From positions 1,370-17,129 of the forward strand of contig JALTEL010000584.1 in the NCBI GenBank assembly GCA_027073945.1: 15,760 nucleotides of DNA. The letters run 5' to 3'. The DNA is from Caldifarciminota bacterium. GTDB lineage: Bacteria > WOR-3 > Hydrothermia > UBA1063 > CAJXJZ01. The position numbers and the translations under genes are program-made. Shown here one piece after another: positions 6,916-13,823 of the stretch (position 1 is the stretch's first letter; the number at the start of each line of letters is the position of its first letter). Under the pieces are notes generated by a model. That model did no database searches, was not told where the DNA came from, and saw nothing but the letters and a program-made list of their open reading frames with translations.

Positions 6916-8058
6916 CTACCTCTCTAATACCTGTAGGCAAATATCCACGATTTTTCTGGCTGCATCTCCACCTCCGAAAGGCACAGGCCAGTCCCTTTTG
7001 ACTCGGCTTGCCTCAATGGCGGCTTGAACGATCCTATCAGGATCAGTCCCCGCAAGGCGGTTTGCGCCGTGATTCAGCGTCTCAACCCATTCGGTATTTT
7101 CGCGAACCGTGACCGCAGGAACATTTTGAATGCAGGCCTCTTGTTGAACACCACCAGAATCTGTAAAAATGATTTTCGCATTTGCAATAAGATTCAGGAA
7201 ATTCAGGTAACCAACGCCTTCGTGCATTAAAATACCTGGTAATGAATGTGCCCAATCCCATAATTCGAACTCGTGTAATCTTTTAAGAGTTCTCGGATGT
7301 GCCAGAAACAGAATAGGCAAATCCAGTTTTACACTCGCCCGGGAAACCCCCTCAAGTATGCCGCGCAAAAGTTGGGGAAAATCAACGTTTTCTTCCCGAT
7401 GAGTGGTAAGGATTCCATAGCAATGGTGTTCGAGACCAAATTGATCAAGGATGTTTGATCTCTTACGGGCGATTTCCAGGTGTTGAAGCGAGGCATCCAC
7501 TATTGGGTTGCCAACCACGTAGATCTTTCCCTGCACTGCTTCCCGAATCAGTTGCTGCTTTGCCTTTTCTCCCGTTACAAAAAGATGCTCTGAGATATGA
7601 TCAATAATTCGCCTGTTATGCTCCTCTGGCATCCTCCAATCATAAGAACGCTCCCCGGCTTCTACATGCCCCACCTGGATGCGCAACTTACGGGCAGCAA
7701 GGGCTCCTGCCAAATTAGTATTAGCATCGCCACCAACCAGGATTAGGAACGGTTTCTCTTTCATTAAGACAGATTCAATACCTTCCAACATTGCAGCAGT
7801 CTGAGCACCGTGAGTTTTTTTCTCTGCCACGCCATTGAGCTTATAATCGGGATCAGGCAAGTTTAAATCCATGAAAAACTGGTAGTCCATGTTCGGAGAA
7901 TAATGTTGCCCCGTATGCAGGATGAGATACGGATATTGTCGCCTACAGATTTCTTTAATAATAGGACTCATCTTGATAATACCCGGACGAGTGCCCACTA
8001 TAACGCACAACTGTTCTTCCAATTTATCTCTGGTGAGAATCTTAATGGTTTGACTCAT
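6916..8058 (-). CDS. wecB: Non-hydrolysing UDP-N-acetylglucosamine 2-epimerase family (WecB/WbpI-type)
   Basis: This 380-residue protein has the two-domain GT-B fold of UDP-GlcNAc 2-epimerases. Visible family motifs are GTRP (22-25) with Lys29, HTGQHYS (48-54), GGD with Asp111, HVEAG with Glu133, MPEEHNR with Glu145/146, TTHR with His220, and DSGGVQQE near the C-terminus. These cover the catalytic and UDP-binding positions known for WecB, so the enzyme is probably active. The usual GTRPE glutamate is glycine here (Gly26). With the three neighbouring genes it most likely inverts C2 of UDP-GlcNAc(3NAc)A to the manno form (WbpI role); a plain UDP-GlcNAc to UDP-ManNAc reaction is the alternative. 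AAGGAG lies 8 bases before ATG 8058, and the start overlaps the preceding GT4 gene by 17 bases. Confidence 0.9.
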   Translation of the reverse strand: MSQTIKILTRDKLEEQLCVIVGTRPGIIKMSPIIKEICRRQYPYLILHTGQHYSPNMDYQFFMDLNLPDPDYKLNGVAEKKTHGAQTAAMLEGIESVLMKEKPFLILVGGDANTNLAGALAARKLRIQVGHVEAGERSYDWRMPEEHNRRIIDHISEHLFVTGEKAKQQLIREAVQGKIYVVGNPIVDASLQHLEIARKRSNILDQFGLEHHCYGILTTHREENVDFPQLLRGILEGVSRASVKLDLPILFLAHPRTLKRLHEFELWDWAHSLPGILMHEGVGYLNFLNLIANAKIIFTDSGGVQQEACIQNVPAVTVRENTEWVETLNHGANRLAGTDPDRIVQAAIEASRVKRDWPVPFGGGDAARKIVDICLQVLER

Positions 8059-9217
8059 GTACGGCGCTCCTTCGAATTTCGTCTTCTAACTTAACCATAA
8101 TTTTTTCGATAATATCCTTCCAATTATTCTTCAGAACACTTTTGCGGGTATTCTCCTTCAATCTATTATAAAGATCTTTATCACTATACAGCTCAATCAA
8201 AGCCATGGCCAAATCTTGAGGATCATCCGGTTCCACCAAAAGCCCATTGTATCTATGCTTGACTATTTGAGATACCCCGTAAAGATTTGATGCCACAACG
8301 GGTAACTCCATAGCCAAATAATTATAAACCTTCACTGGAAAAACACAGTCAAGATCATGGGTCTTTCTAAAGGGGTAAATACCAATATGGCATTTTTGGA
8401 GTATTGCCGGAAGATTTTCAGACTTAACTACTCCAGGGAGTTTAATATGTTCTTTTATGTTATATTCCACAGCCTTACATTTCACAAAGTTAATTTCTTC
8501 TTGAGAAGCAATCCCAATCATCATCAATTCGATTTCTGCCACTTGCTTCTTCAGGTATGCCATTGCCTTCATAAGAGTATTAATACCGAAGTGGGGAGAT
8601 AGGTGTCCGACAAAAACCATTCTAAAAGGTCTTTCATCAGGCTCGTTTTCTGTTCTTTTAAATAAGCTCAAATCCACACCATTCTCCACGAGAAGCATCT
8701 TCTCCCTTCGCACATGGTATTCAGAGGCAAAAATATTTGGTAGCCCATGATCCATTTCGGAACCTACCGTGATCGCTAGATCCACCAAGGACAATATTCT
8801 AAACCGCTTTAAGAGCATTATAAATAACTTAAGTTTAATATATCTAAAAGAATGCTTATTAGAAATAAGAACTGCTTCGGGATGGTCATTAAGATTTGCC
8901 ACCCAATAAGTCCTTCTGAAAAATAACTTAATAAGAAAGCCCGAAAAAATAGAAGAGGTGAGCTTTGTGTAAACCACATCATATTTCGTAGAGAACAGAC
9001 TTCTCAGATAAATGGCAAGCGAAAAGATAGGCGCTAAAAACTCCGAAACAAAATAAATAGTCTCAACCGAATCTCTTATTTCACGGGCCACACGGCTATT
9101 CTTTTTTACAATCAGAGTAACATCATTCTTCTTGGACATTAACAAAAGTTGCTGATAAGTTTGCCTGCTTCTCAGACTATAATCTACACCTCCCACGCCA
9201 ATCCACAGAATTCTCAT
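8042..9217 (-). CDS. Family 4 (GT-B) glycosyltransferase with a diverged EX7E motif
   Basis: This 391-residue protein has a GT-B layout. The N-terminal acceptor domain starts MRILWIGVGG, and the C-terminal domain starts near MVFVGHLSPHFG (200-211) and ends in the usual NGLLVEPDDPQDLAMAL donor-binding region. The loop KVYNYLAMELPVVAS (296-310) aligns with the canonical K-x2-EA-A-G-PVV. At the two glutamates of the EX7E motif it has Cys291 and Asn299, so the motif is not conserved. The enzyme could be active with another arrangement, or altered. Hydrophobic stretches near 62-72 and 93-100 suggest membrane association. It is 150 bases after the preceding GT4 gene and overlaps the epimerase gene by 17 bases. 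It probably adds one sugar to the repeat unit; donor unknown. Confidence 0.82.
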   Translation of the reverse strand: MRILWIGVGGVDYSLRSRQTYQQLLLMSKKNDVTLIVKKNSRVAREIRDSVETIYFVSEFLAPIFSLAIYLRSLFSTKYDVVYTKLTSSIFSGFLIKLFFRRTYWVANLNDHPEAVLISNKHSFRYIKLKLFIMLLKRFRILSLVDLAITVGSEMDHGLPNIFASEYHVRREKMLLVENGVDLSLFKRTENEPDERPFRMVFVGHLSPHFGINTLMKAMAYLKKQVAEIELMMIGIASQEEINFVKCKAVEYNIKEHIKLPGVVKSENLPAILQKCHIGIYPFRKTHDLDCVFPVKVYNYLAMELPVVASNLYGVSQIVKHRYNGLLVEPDDPQDLAMALIELYSDKDLYNRLKENTRKSVLKNNWKDIIEKIMVKLEDEIRRSAVHESNH

Positions 9218-9367
9218 AATAGCCTTTGTAATTCACTCGTTCTATATTAATCTTTATGTAGTAAGATCGTTCGTTCCATTTTTGAGTTCTTGTCCGAAGC
9301 TGAGAAAAATTTCATCACATTGAAAGTGGACTTGCTGACTGAAGCAGCCTCTTAGATAGGACTACAC

Positions 9368-10570
9368 CTAAACTGAAGAGTAAGTCTCTAAGGTTTGATA
9401 ATAAACTTCGCAAGTTCTCACAGCAATTTTATCCCAAGCATAAGTAGCCCCATAGTCGGCAATAGAAGTATAGTTCCACTCCTTACTTAAAGCTTTCTGC
9501 AAAGCAGATGCCAATGCTTTACTATTGCCTGGTTCGACCAACAATCCAAATTCTTCCGAAGAAATTACATCCGGAATTCCTCCAACACGAGTCGTTACCA
9601 CCGGGCGTCCGGCTGCAAGCGCTTCGGGGATTACGGTGGGAAACCCTTCCTGTAAGGAAGGTAGCACCATCACATCAGCAGCATTCAGCCATAACGGCAC
9701 ACTCTCATGCGGTTGGTTGCCCACAAAGCGAACGACCGAGGAAAGCTGCTGCTTGACTACCTGCCTTTCAAGTTGGGATTTCAGAGGACCATCCCCCACC
9801 AGGACAAGATTGAAGGGTGGTACATCAGACATATCGGATAGATGGCTTAGGCTATCAATAAGAATATGCAACCCCTTTGGAGCATACAGATTTCCTATGA
9901 AAAGAAGAATGCGCTTGTTTATGGGCAACCCCAGATTTTCGCGGACACTACGTTGATCCTGTTTGATCCGGAAAGCTTCCACATCCGCACCGTTCGGGAT
10001 ATTAAATATTTTTGATTGGTCAGAAACGCCCAGCAGGCGGCAGAACTCGTATTGATAGCTCGCTACCACAATAATTGCATTGGCTGCAGCAAAGACCTTT
10101 TTTGTTAATATCCGGAGTGCAGGTGATTTCATTATTCTAGTTACCAACACATCCCCATGTACAGTGACGACCAATGGCTTCCCGGTCCGTCGCTTTTCCA
10201 ACATGCCGGCATAGCCATCCGGAAACGGTTGATGCGCATGCATCAGGTCGAAATCAAGCGTATCAACTAACCCACGAATAGCATTGTAATAGGAATACCC
10301 ACAAAAGAGGTAAAAGGGGGTGCGATGAGGAAAGGCTGCGTATTGATCGCGATACACAATGCCAAAATCCAGACTTCCCTTTTCTATTATCGTTCGAGCA
10401 TATTTAAACCTTGCTGGAAATAATCGCCAAACACCCGGCCAAATTGCTACAGGGGATACGATCTGATTGGTAACATACCTTGCTGTATGACGCACTAATT
10501 CATAAACAAAAATCCCATAATTTGGGCGTAATGAACTAGGGAACATTTCTGAGAGCGTCAGAACATCCAA
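9368..10570 (-). CDS. Family 4 (GT-B) glycosyltransferase, TTG start
   Basis: This 400-residue retaining glycosyltransferase has an intact EX7E motif, EGFPTVIPE (Glu308 to Glu316), followed by ALAAGRPVVTTRVGG and the donor-site segment GLLVEPGN. The hinge is near ILLFIGNLYAPKG (221-233). The N-terminus DVLTLSEMFPSSLRPNYGIF is typical for GT4 enzymes with a YGIFV acceptor-side motif. The start is a TTG codon at 10570-10568, five bases after a GGGGG Shine-Dalgarno; no upstream ATG gives a better start, and the family N-terminus begins exactly here. The gene lies 21 bases after the polymerase gene, so it is probably co-transcribed with it. It should extend the lipid-linked oligosaccharide on the cytoplasmic face; donor unknown. 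Confidence 0.88.
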   Translation of the reverse strand: MDVLTLSEMFPSSLRPNYGIFVYELVRHTARYVTNQIVSPVAIWPGVWRLFPARFKYARTIIEKGSLDFGIVYRDQYAAFPHRTPFYLFCGYSYYNAIRGLVDTLDFDLMHAHQPFPDGYAGMLEKRRTGKPLVVTVHGDVLVTRIMKSPALRILTKKVFAAANAIIVVASYQYEFCRLLGVSDQSKIFNIPNGADVEAFRIKQDQRSVRENLGLPINKRILLFIGNLYAPKGLHILIDSLSHLSDMSDVPPFNLVLVGDGPLKSQLERQVVKQQLSSVVRFVGNQPHESVPLWLNAADVMVLPSLQEGFPTVIPEALAAGRPVVTTRVGGIPDVISSEEFGLLVEPGNSKALASALQKALSKEWNYTSIADYGATYAWDKIAVRTCEVYYQTLETYSSV

Positions 10571-10591
10571 TACAACCCCCTTTCAAAACAA

Positions 10592-11872
10592 CTATGTTCT
10601 TGCTGGTTGAGATTGATACCTCTGTTTCTCGACCAGTGATGTATAAACAATAGAAAGAGCTATAATTATCCATAAATATTTATGTCGTTGATAATCTAAT
10701 CCCATACCAACTCCGATAATACACACGAAACTGACAAATAATGCACGACCGATGTATTTAAAACGTGGATCCCACTCTTTAGGCAAGCTCTTAATTGTCC
10801 GGAACAATCGAAACATCACGCCAGAGATCAACAAAAGAAAGGGTACCGTAGTCAACAATCCAAACTCTGTAGTCATACCTAAAATAAAATTGTGTGAAGC
10901 TAAGACACTATTCTCAAACGGCCCAGGAAAAAAGCCGGCAATAGCATACTCAGCTTGTGAGGGGCCAAGCCCAAAAAAAGGATTTTCCGTAATCACTTTA
11001 ACTGAAGAAAACCAAGCACCAACACGCATTGATCCCCAATAATAGTACGGTTTGTTTCTGATTTGATTAAAGCGATTCAAGCTACGCAAGTATAAACTCG
11101 TAGATTGAAAGCCCGGAGTCAATCCAATTCCTATCAGTACAACTGCCATTAATATTATCAATAAAAATCGTTTGAAATAAGTAAGTTGGCCTTTACGTGT
11201 TGAGATCCAAAGCCAGCTTAGAATACCAAGTAGAAATGCAAAAACTCCCGTCAAGGAAAGTGTAGCAATAAATGAATAAAAATTTAAAATTACACACACA
11301 ATTAGCAATATTCGAAAACGCCCCTTTTTAAACCTTAAAAAATACATTATAGAAAAAACTAAACCTATTAACGAATATAAAGCCAATCGAGGCGACGCAG
11401 TGGACAAACCTTCAAGCCGAGCGAATTGCTGGGCATACATGATGTGTCCTCTAAACAACTTTGGAGCCATGATAGCAAATATTGAATTTATTGAACATGA
11501 GGCAATAATTAGTTTCCCAATAAAATCAAGTCGTTCTATCGAAAATACTAAATTAATAAAAAGTATTACCATTATAAAAAGTTGAAAAACGGTAAATATT
11601 ATCCTAAACTCACCTACTGGAAATCCATGGGCGACTGCCGATATTACATAACCAACCACCGTAGCAAACAGATAACGTTGACCGTTAAACCCTTTCAGTT
11701 GGATATGTTTAACACTAACCTCACTTAACCATATGGTAAAAATTAACAATCCCAAAATTGGCAGGACAGTTAGTTTTTTGCCTATTATACGCATAGGAGT
11801 CTCAAATGGTATTAGGAATAAAAAAAGACAAAATAAACCATAAGAGAGACTCTGTCTAGCATGAACTTTCAT
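10592..11872 (-). CDS. O-antigen polymerase/ligase (Wzy/WaaL)-like membrane protein
   Basis: This 426-residue polytopic inner-membrane protein has roughly 10-12 hydrophobic segments, from about 10-30 to 398-415. A larger soluble loop lies near 252-327, before the last group of segments. The loop ends with ENPFFGLGPSQAEY (296-309) and SHNFILGMTTEFG (326-338), the 'GlGp...HN..L....E.G' pattern of the Wzy_C/O-antigen ligase family; His327 is the candidate essential residue. It either polymerises undecaprenyl-linked repeat units or transfers glycan to lipid A core. Polymerase is more natural in this locus, but the fold does not decide. The gene is very AT-rich. GGGGAGG stands 14 bases before the ATG, a long spacing. 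The first gene downstream of the IS element, it depends on read-through or its own promoter; I see no convincing one in 11873-11990. Confidence 0.85.
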   Translation of the reverse strand: MKVHARQSLSYGLFCLFLFLIPFETPMRIIGKKLTVLPILGLLIFTIWLSEVSVKHIQLKGFNGQRYLFATVVGYVISAVAHGFPVGEFRIIFTVFQLFIMVILFINLVFSIERLDFIGKLIIASCSINSIFAIMAPKLFRGHIMYAQQFARLEGLSTASPRLALYSLIGLVFSIMYFLRFKKGRFRILLIVCVILNFYSFIATLSLTGVFAFLLGILSWLWISTRKGQLTYFKRFLLIILMAVVLIGIGLTPGFQSTSLYLRSLNRFNQIRNKPYYYWGSMRVGAWFSSVKVITENPFFGLGPSQAEYAIAGFFPGPFENSVLASHNFILGMTTEFGLLTTVPFLLLISGVMFRLFRTIKSLPKEWDPRFKYIGRALFVSFVCIIGVGMGLDYQRHKYLWIIIALSIVYTSLVEKQRYQSQPART

Positions 11873-12000
11873 AATGGCAGTTTCATCCTCCCCTTGTATC
11901 AGAATATCAAGTAATCATACCGTTTAAAATGAAATATCTAACTATTAACCAACGCAAGGCGACTACCACCAGAATTGATAACTTATTCATCCGCAGAAAA

Positions 12001-12019
12001 CTCCAGACTTTGTCTGGAG
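12001..12019. terminator. Left-end hairpin of the IS; terminator-like on the minus strand
   Basis: CTCCAGAC (12001-12008) and GTCTGGAG (12012-12019) form a perfect 8-bp stem with a 3-base loop, near the left end of the IS. In single-stranded DNA such hairpins are the TnpA recognition sites of IS200/IS605 elements. On the minus strand the stem is followed by TTTTCTG, so it also resembles an intrinsic terminator for transcription coming down the operon. A terminator-like end is described for IS200 of Salmonella. Its 3' arm can also pair partly with 12032-12036. Confidence 0.55.
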
Positions 12020-12030
12020 ATGTAGCTGCT

Positions 12031-12123
12031 ATCCAGGCGAGATGATATTTGATAAAAGTAAGGGGTGAGATTCAGAAAAGGGACACATGCAATATACAAG
12101 ACAGAATATCATCTCGTCTGGAT
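12031..12123 (+). promoter_or_regulatory. Long stem enclosing the tnpA start codon
   Basis: Bases 12031-12049 pair with 12105-12123 over 19 base pairs, with one G-U pair (12037/12117). The inner 12 pairs, CGAGATGATATT with AATATCATCTCG, are perfect. The 55-base loop holds the GTG start of tnpA (12065-12067). The 3' arm lies inside the coding sequence for the conserved YHLVWIP segment. In IS200 an internal inverted repeat is known to hide the ribosome-binding site and keep transposase levels low; the same role is inferred here. Confidence 0.6.
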
Positions 12124-12492
12124 CCCTCGATATCGGCGGAAGGTATTTGTAAAGGGAGTAAGAAAGTATGCTAAGGAGCTGTTTTATCATATACCAGGGC
12201 TAAATCCCGATATCGAGGTAATCAAGGTTAATGTACAGGTGGATCATGTTCATATGGTAATAGTAATTCCCCCGAGATATGCAGTTGCCCGAGTAGTGCA
12301 ATACATCAAGAGTCAGTCGGGCAAAGCCCTTAGAGAGAAATTTCCTTTTCTTGGCAAGGTATATTTTTCGAGAGGGGGATATGGTCACGGGGGTATTGTG
12401 TCTCAGGGATAGGGATGGAAGAAAAGGAAATTCTCTCATATGTAGAGCATCAGGAAAAGGAAGACAGGGGGCAACTGCCGCTTCCGTTCTAA
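12065..12492 (+). pseudogene. tnpA: IS200-type Y1 transposase TnpA, broken by a one-base frameshift
   Basis: The frame from GTG 12065 gives KTEYHLVWIPRYRRKVF (a hallmark of IS200 TnpA) and the HUH metal-binding motif HVH (codons 12245-12253, in VDHVHMVI). It then runs into a TAG after YGHGGIVSQG at 12413-12415. One base short within or near the G-run 12374-12378 explains this: the other frame continues IWSRGYCVSGIG and ILSYVEHQEKEDRGQL to TAA 12490-12492. The catalytic tyrosine (TAT 12439-12441, in SYVEHQ) lies only in that second frame. Joined, the two parts give about 142 residues, the normal family length. The first-frame product of 115 residues lacks the nucleophile and cannot transpose, unless a ribosome slips at the G-run. 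There is no well-spaced Shine-Dalgarno: AGGG directly touches the GTG. Confidence 0.85.
12125..12218 (+). repeat. Second long-range inverted repeat inside tnpA
   Basis: CCTCGATATCGG (12125-12136) and CCGATATCGAGG (12207-12218) are perfect 12-base inverted copies, 70 bases apart, both inside the coding sequence (PRYR and PDIE codons). The 5' arm starts one base after the end of the start-codon stem, so the two helices could stack. Each arm includes the self-complementary CGATATCG. The role is unknown; mRNA folding that slows translation is the simplest idea. Confidence 0.5.
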
Positions 12493-12498
12493 CATAAG

Positions 12499-12526
12499 AA
12501 GCCCCCGGCTCCTGCCGGGGGAGCTT
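12499..12526. repeat. Right-end hairpin of the IS
   Basis: CCCCCGGC (12502-12509) and GCCGGGGG (12514-12521) form a perfect 8-bp GC stem with a 4-base loop, and AAG/CTT outside it may extend the stem with a bulged base. Its place just after the tnpA stop and before TTCAC (12525-12529) fits the right-end TnpA recognition hairpin. On the minus strand it is followed by CTTCTT, a weak U-tract, so it may slow or stop operon transcription just after the GT4 gene. Confidence 0.6.
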
Positions 12527-12539
12527 CACTAGCAGGTAT

Positions 12540-13721
12540 CTACTTGACCACCTGCCGATACAATTCTATGTACGATTGGACTTTTTGTTTAAGTGAAAAT
12601 TCAGACAAAGCTTTGATACGGGATTTTATGCCCATTGCTTTACTTATATCCGGATGTTGATACAATTCAATCAAACGGTGGGCCAAGGCAGCAGGATCCT
12701 CGCTGTCCACTATATATCCATTAACAGTATCCTCTACCAACTCTGGAGCCACCCAGGGCTTACGCAGTACAACTACCGGTAGCCCACATGCTATTGCCTC
12801 AATAACAGCATTAGGCAACCCCTCTTTAGTAGAAGGAAAAGCGAAAACATCCGCCGCCTTCAGATATACTGAAACATCCCTTGTCTCTATAAAATGAATT
12901 CGCTCACTAAGGCAATTTTGAGCAATATATTGATCTATATGAGATATATATTTGCGATGTTCTAGAGATTGTAACACATCTCGGGGACCAATCATATAGA
13001 GATGTGCATCAGGGATCTGGCTAATCACATCCCGCCAAGCCTCTATCAGAAAACTTGCTCCTTTTCTTTCACATACCGCTCCTACAAACGTGACAACATA
13101 GCATTTAGTCGGTATACTCAGCTCCGCCCGAATAGATCGTTTCTCTATTGTCGAGGCAACCGGTGCAAATAAATCCAAGTCAACTCCCGAACTAATCTTA
13201 ACCAAATTTATCTTCTGACTCGTCGATGATGAAGCAGTCATAATTTTAGTAGAGACACTCACAATAGCATCTGTTTGTGAAAGTACCCATATTCGGAATT
13301 TCCCATATTTTTTTCGTATGATATTACTGGGGTCATCATCTCCGAACATCGATACCCTAACTACTACGCCCTTTCTTAATACTTTAAGCACAAGGATGGG
13401 CAAGTAAATTACAATCCCACCATGAAAGAAATGCGCTACATCAAAATTATGACGAATTTTAATAATTTTCCATGTCAACCGAATGGAATATTTTATATCA
13501 CCTAAGTGGGTATTACTTCGAAAAGCAACACGATGTACAACCATACCGTTAATATTCTCATAAAATGGTTTGCCTTTTATCCTAGCCGACAAAACAATGA
13601 CATGTATCCCTAAACTGACCAACCACGATCCAATCCGGTACGCTTGCTCACCTGCTCCGCTATAAGCAGGCGGGAAATTTTCCGAGATAATACAAATACG
13701 AGGTTCTTTTTTGGATGACAT
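12540..13721 (-). CDS. Family 4 (GT-B) glycosyltransferase
   Basis: This 393-residue enzyme opens with RICIISENFPPAYSGAGEQAYRIG (7-30), the glycine-rich N-terminal loop of GT4 enzymes. The hinge strand YVVTFVGAVCERKG is at 198-211. The donor-site EX7E motif is EGLPNAVIE (Glu300 to Glu308), followed by AIACGLPVVVL. All key residues are present, so it should be an active retaining glycosyltransferase acting at the inner membrane on the lipid-linked repeat unit; donor unknown. The start at ATG 13721 has no clear Shine-Dalgarno, but the protein begins just where family members do. It follows the amidotransferase gene by 102 bases. Its stop lies next to the right end of the IS element, which separates it from the rest of the locus. 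Confidence 0.87.
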   Translation of the reverse strand: MSSKKEPRICIISENFPPAYSGAGEQAYRIGSWLVSLGIHVIVLSARIKGKPFYENINGMVVHRVAFRSNTHLGDIKYSIRLTWKIIKIRHNFDVAHFFHGGIVIYLPILVLKVLRKGVVVRVSMFGDDDPSNIIRKKYGKFRIWVLSQTDAIVSVSTKIMTASSSTSQKINLVKISSGVDLDLFAPVASTIEKRSIRAELSIPTKCYVVTFVGAVCERKGASFLIEAWRDVISQIPDAHLYMIGPRDVLQSLEHRKYISHIDQYIAQNCLSERIHFIETRDVSVYLKAADVFAFPSTKEGLPNAVIEAIACGLPVVVLRKPWVAPELVEDTVNGYIVDSEDPAALAHRLIELYQHPDISKAMGIKSRIKALSEFSLKQKVQSYIELYRQVVK

Positions 13722-13781
13722 CTAATATTGATTATTTGGATAAACTATGAGTTTAAATAGGCACTGTGTGCGAGGCCCTGT

Positions 13782-13800
13782 TGTCAACTATAATTTGACA
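13782..13800. repeat. Small inverted repeat between asnB-like and GT4 genes
   Basis: TGTCAA (13782-13787) and TTGACA (13795-13800) are inverted copies around a 7-base AT-rich centre, in the 102-base gap before the GT4 gene. It could be a protein-binding half-site pair or chance. TTGACA looks like a -35 box on either strand, but no -10 box stands at a proper distance for the minus-strand genes, so I do not call a promoter. Confidence 0.25.
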
Positions 13801-13823
13801 CATAATTTATTATTTACACTTGT

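Larger units (their letters stand above)
11991..12529 (+). mobile_element. IS200/IS605-family insertion sequence, tnpA-only, probably inactive
   Basis: A compact element of about 540 bases is inserted between a GT4 gene and the polymerase gene, against the direction of the operon. It carries a single Y1 transposase gene and no TnpB/IscB gene, so it is an IS200-type element. It lacks terminal inverted repeats, as the family does, and has a hairpin near each end (12001-12019 and 12502-12521). The boundaries are inferred. TTCAT (11986-11990) precedes the left hairpin and TTCAC (12525-12529) follows the right one, and each hairpin is preceded by GAA. This fits the cleavage-site/guide pairing known for this family. 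The right end is about 10 bases from the stop of the GT4 gene, so that gene is intact. Confidence 0.7.

Noticed and set aside
9218..9367. Promoter, terminator or small RNA in the 150-base gap between two GT4 genes
   Set aside because: Only short stems of 4-5 bases (such as TTTCA/TGAAA) and no boxes with proper spacing were seen; nothing supportable beyond the Shine-Dalgarno AAAGG near the end.
9525..9956. Open frame of 143 codons on the plus strand
   Set aside because: Antisense to the GT4 gene that carries an intact EX7E motif; low-complexity Ser/Thr/Pro-rich translation with no recognisable domain.
12200..12529. Minus-strand open frame of 109 codons across the IS
   Set aside because: It is the reverse of tnpA and of the right-end hairpin; the plus strand encodes recognisable HUH and YVEHQ motifs.
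13782..13800. Promoter built on TTGACA
   Set aside because: On the minus strand the next -10-like TATTTA is about 22 bases away, too far for a normal sigma-70 promoter.
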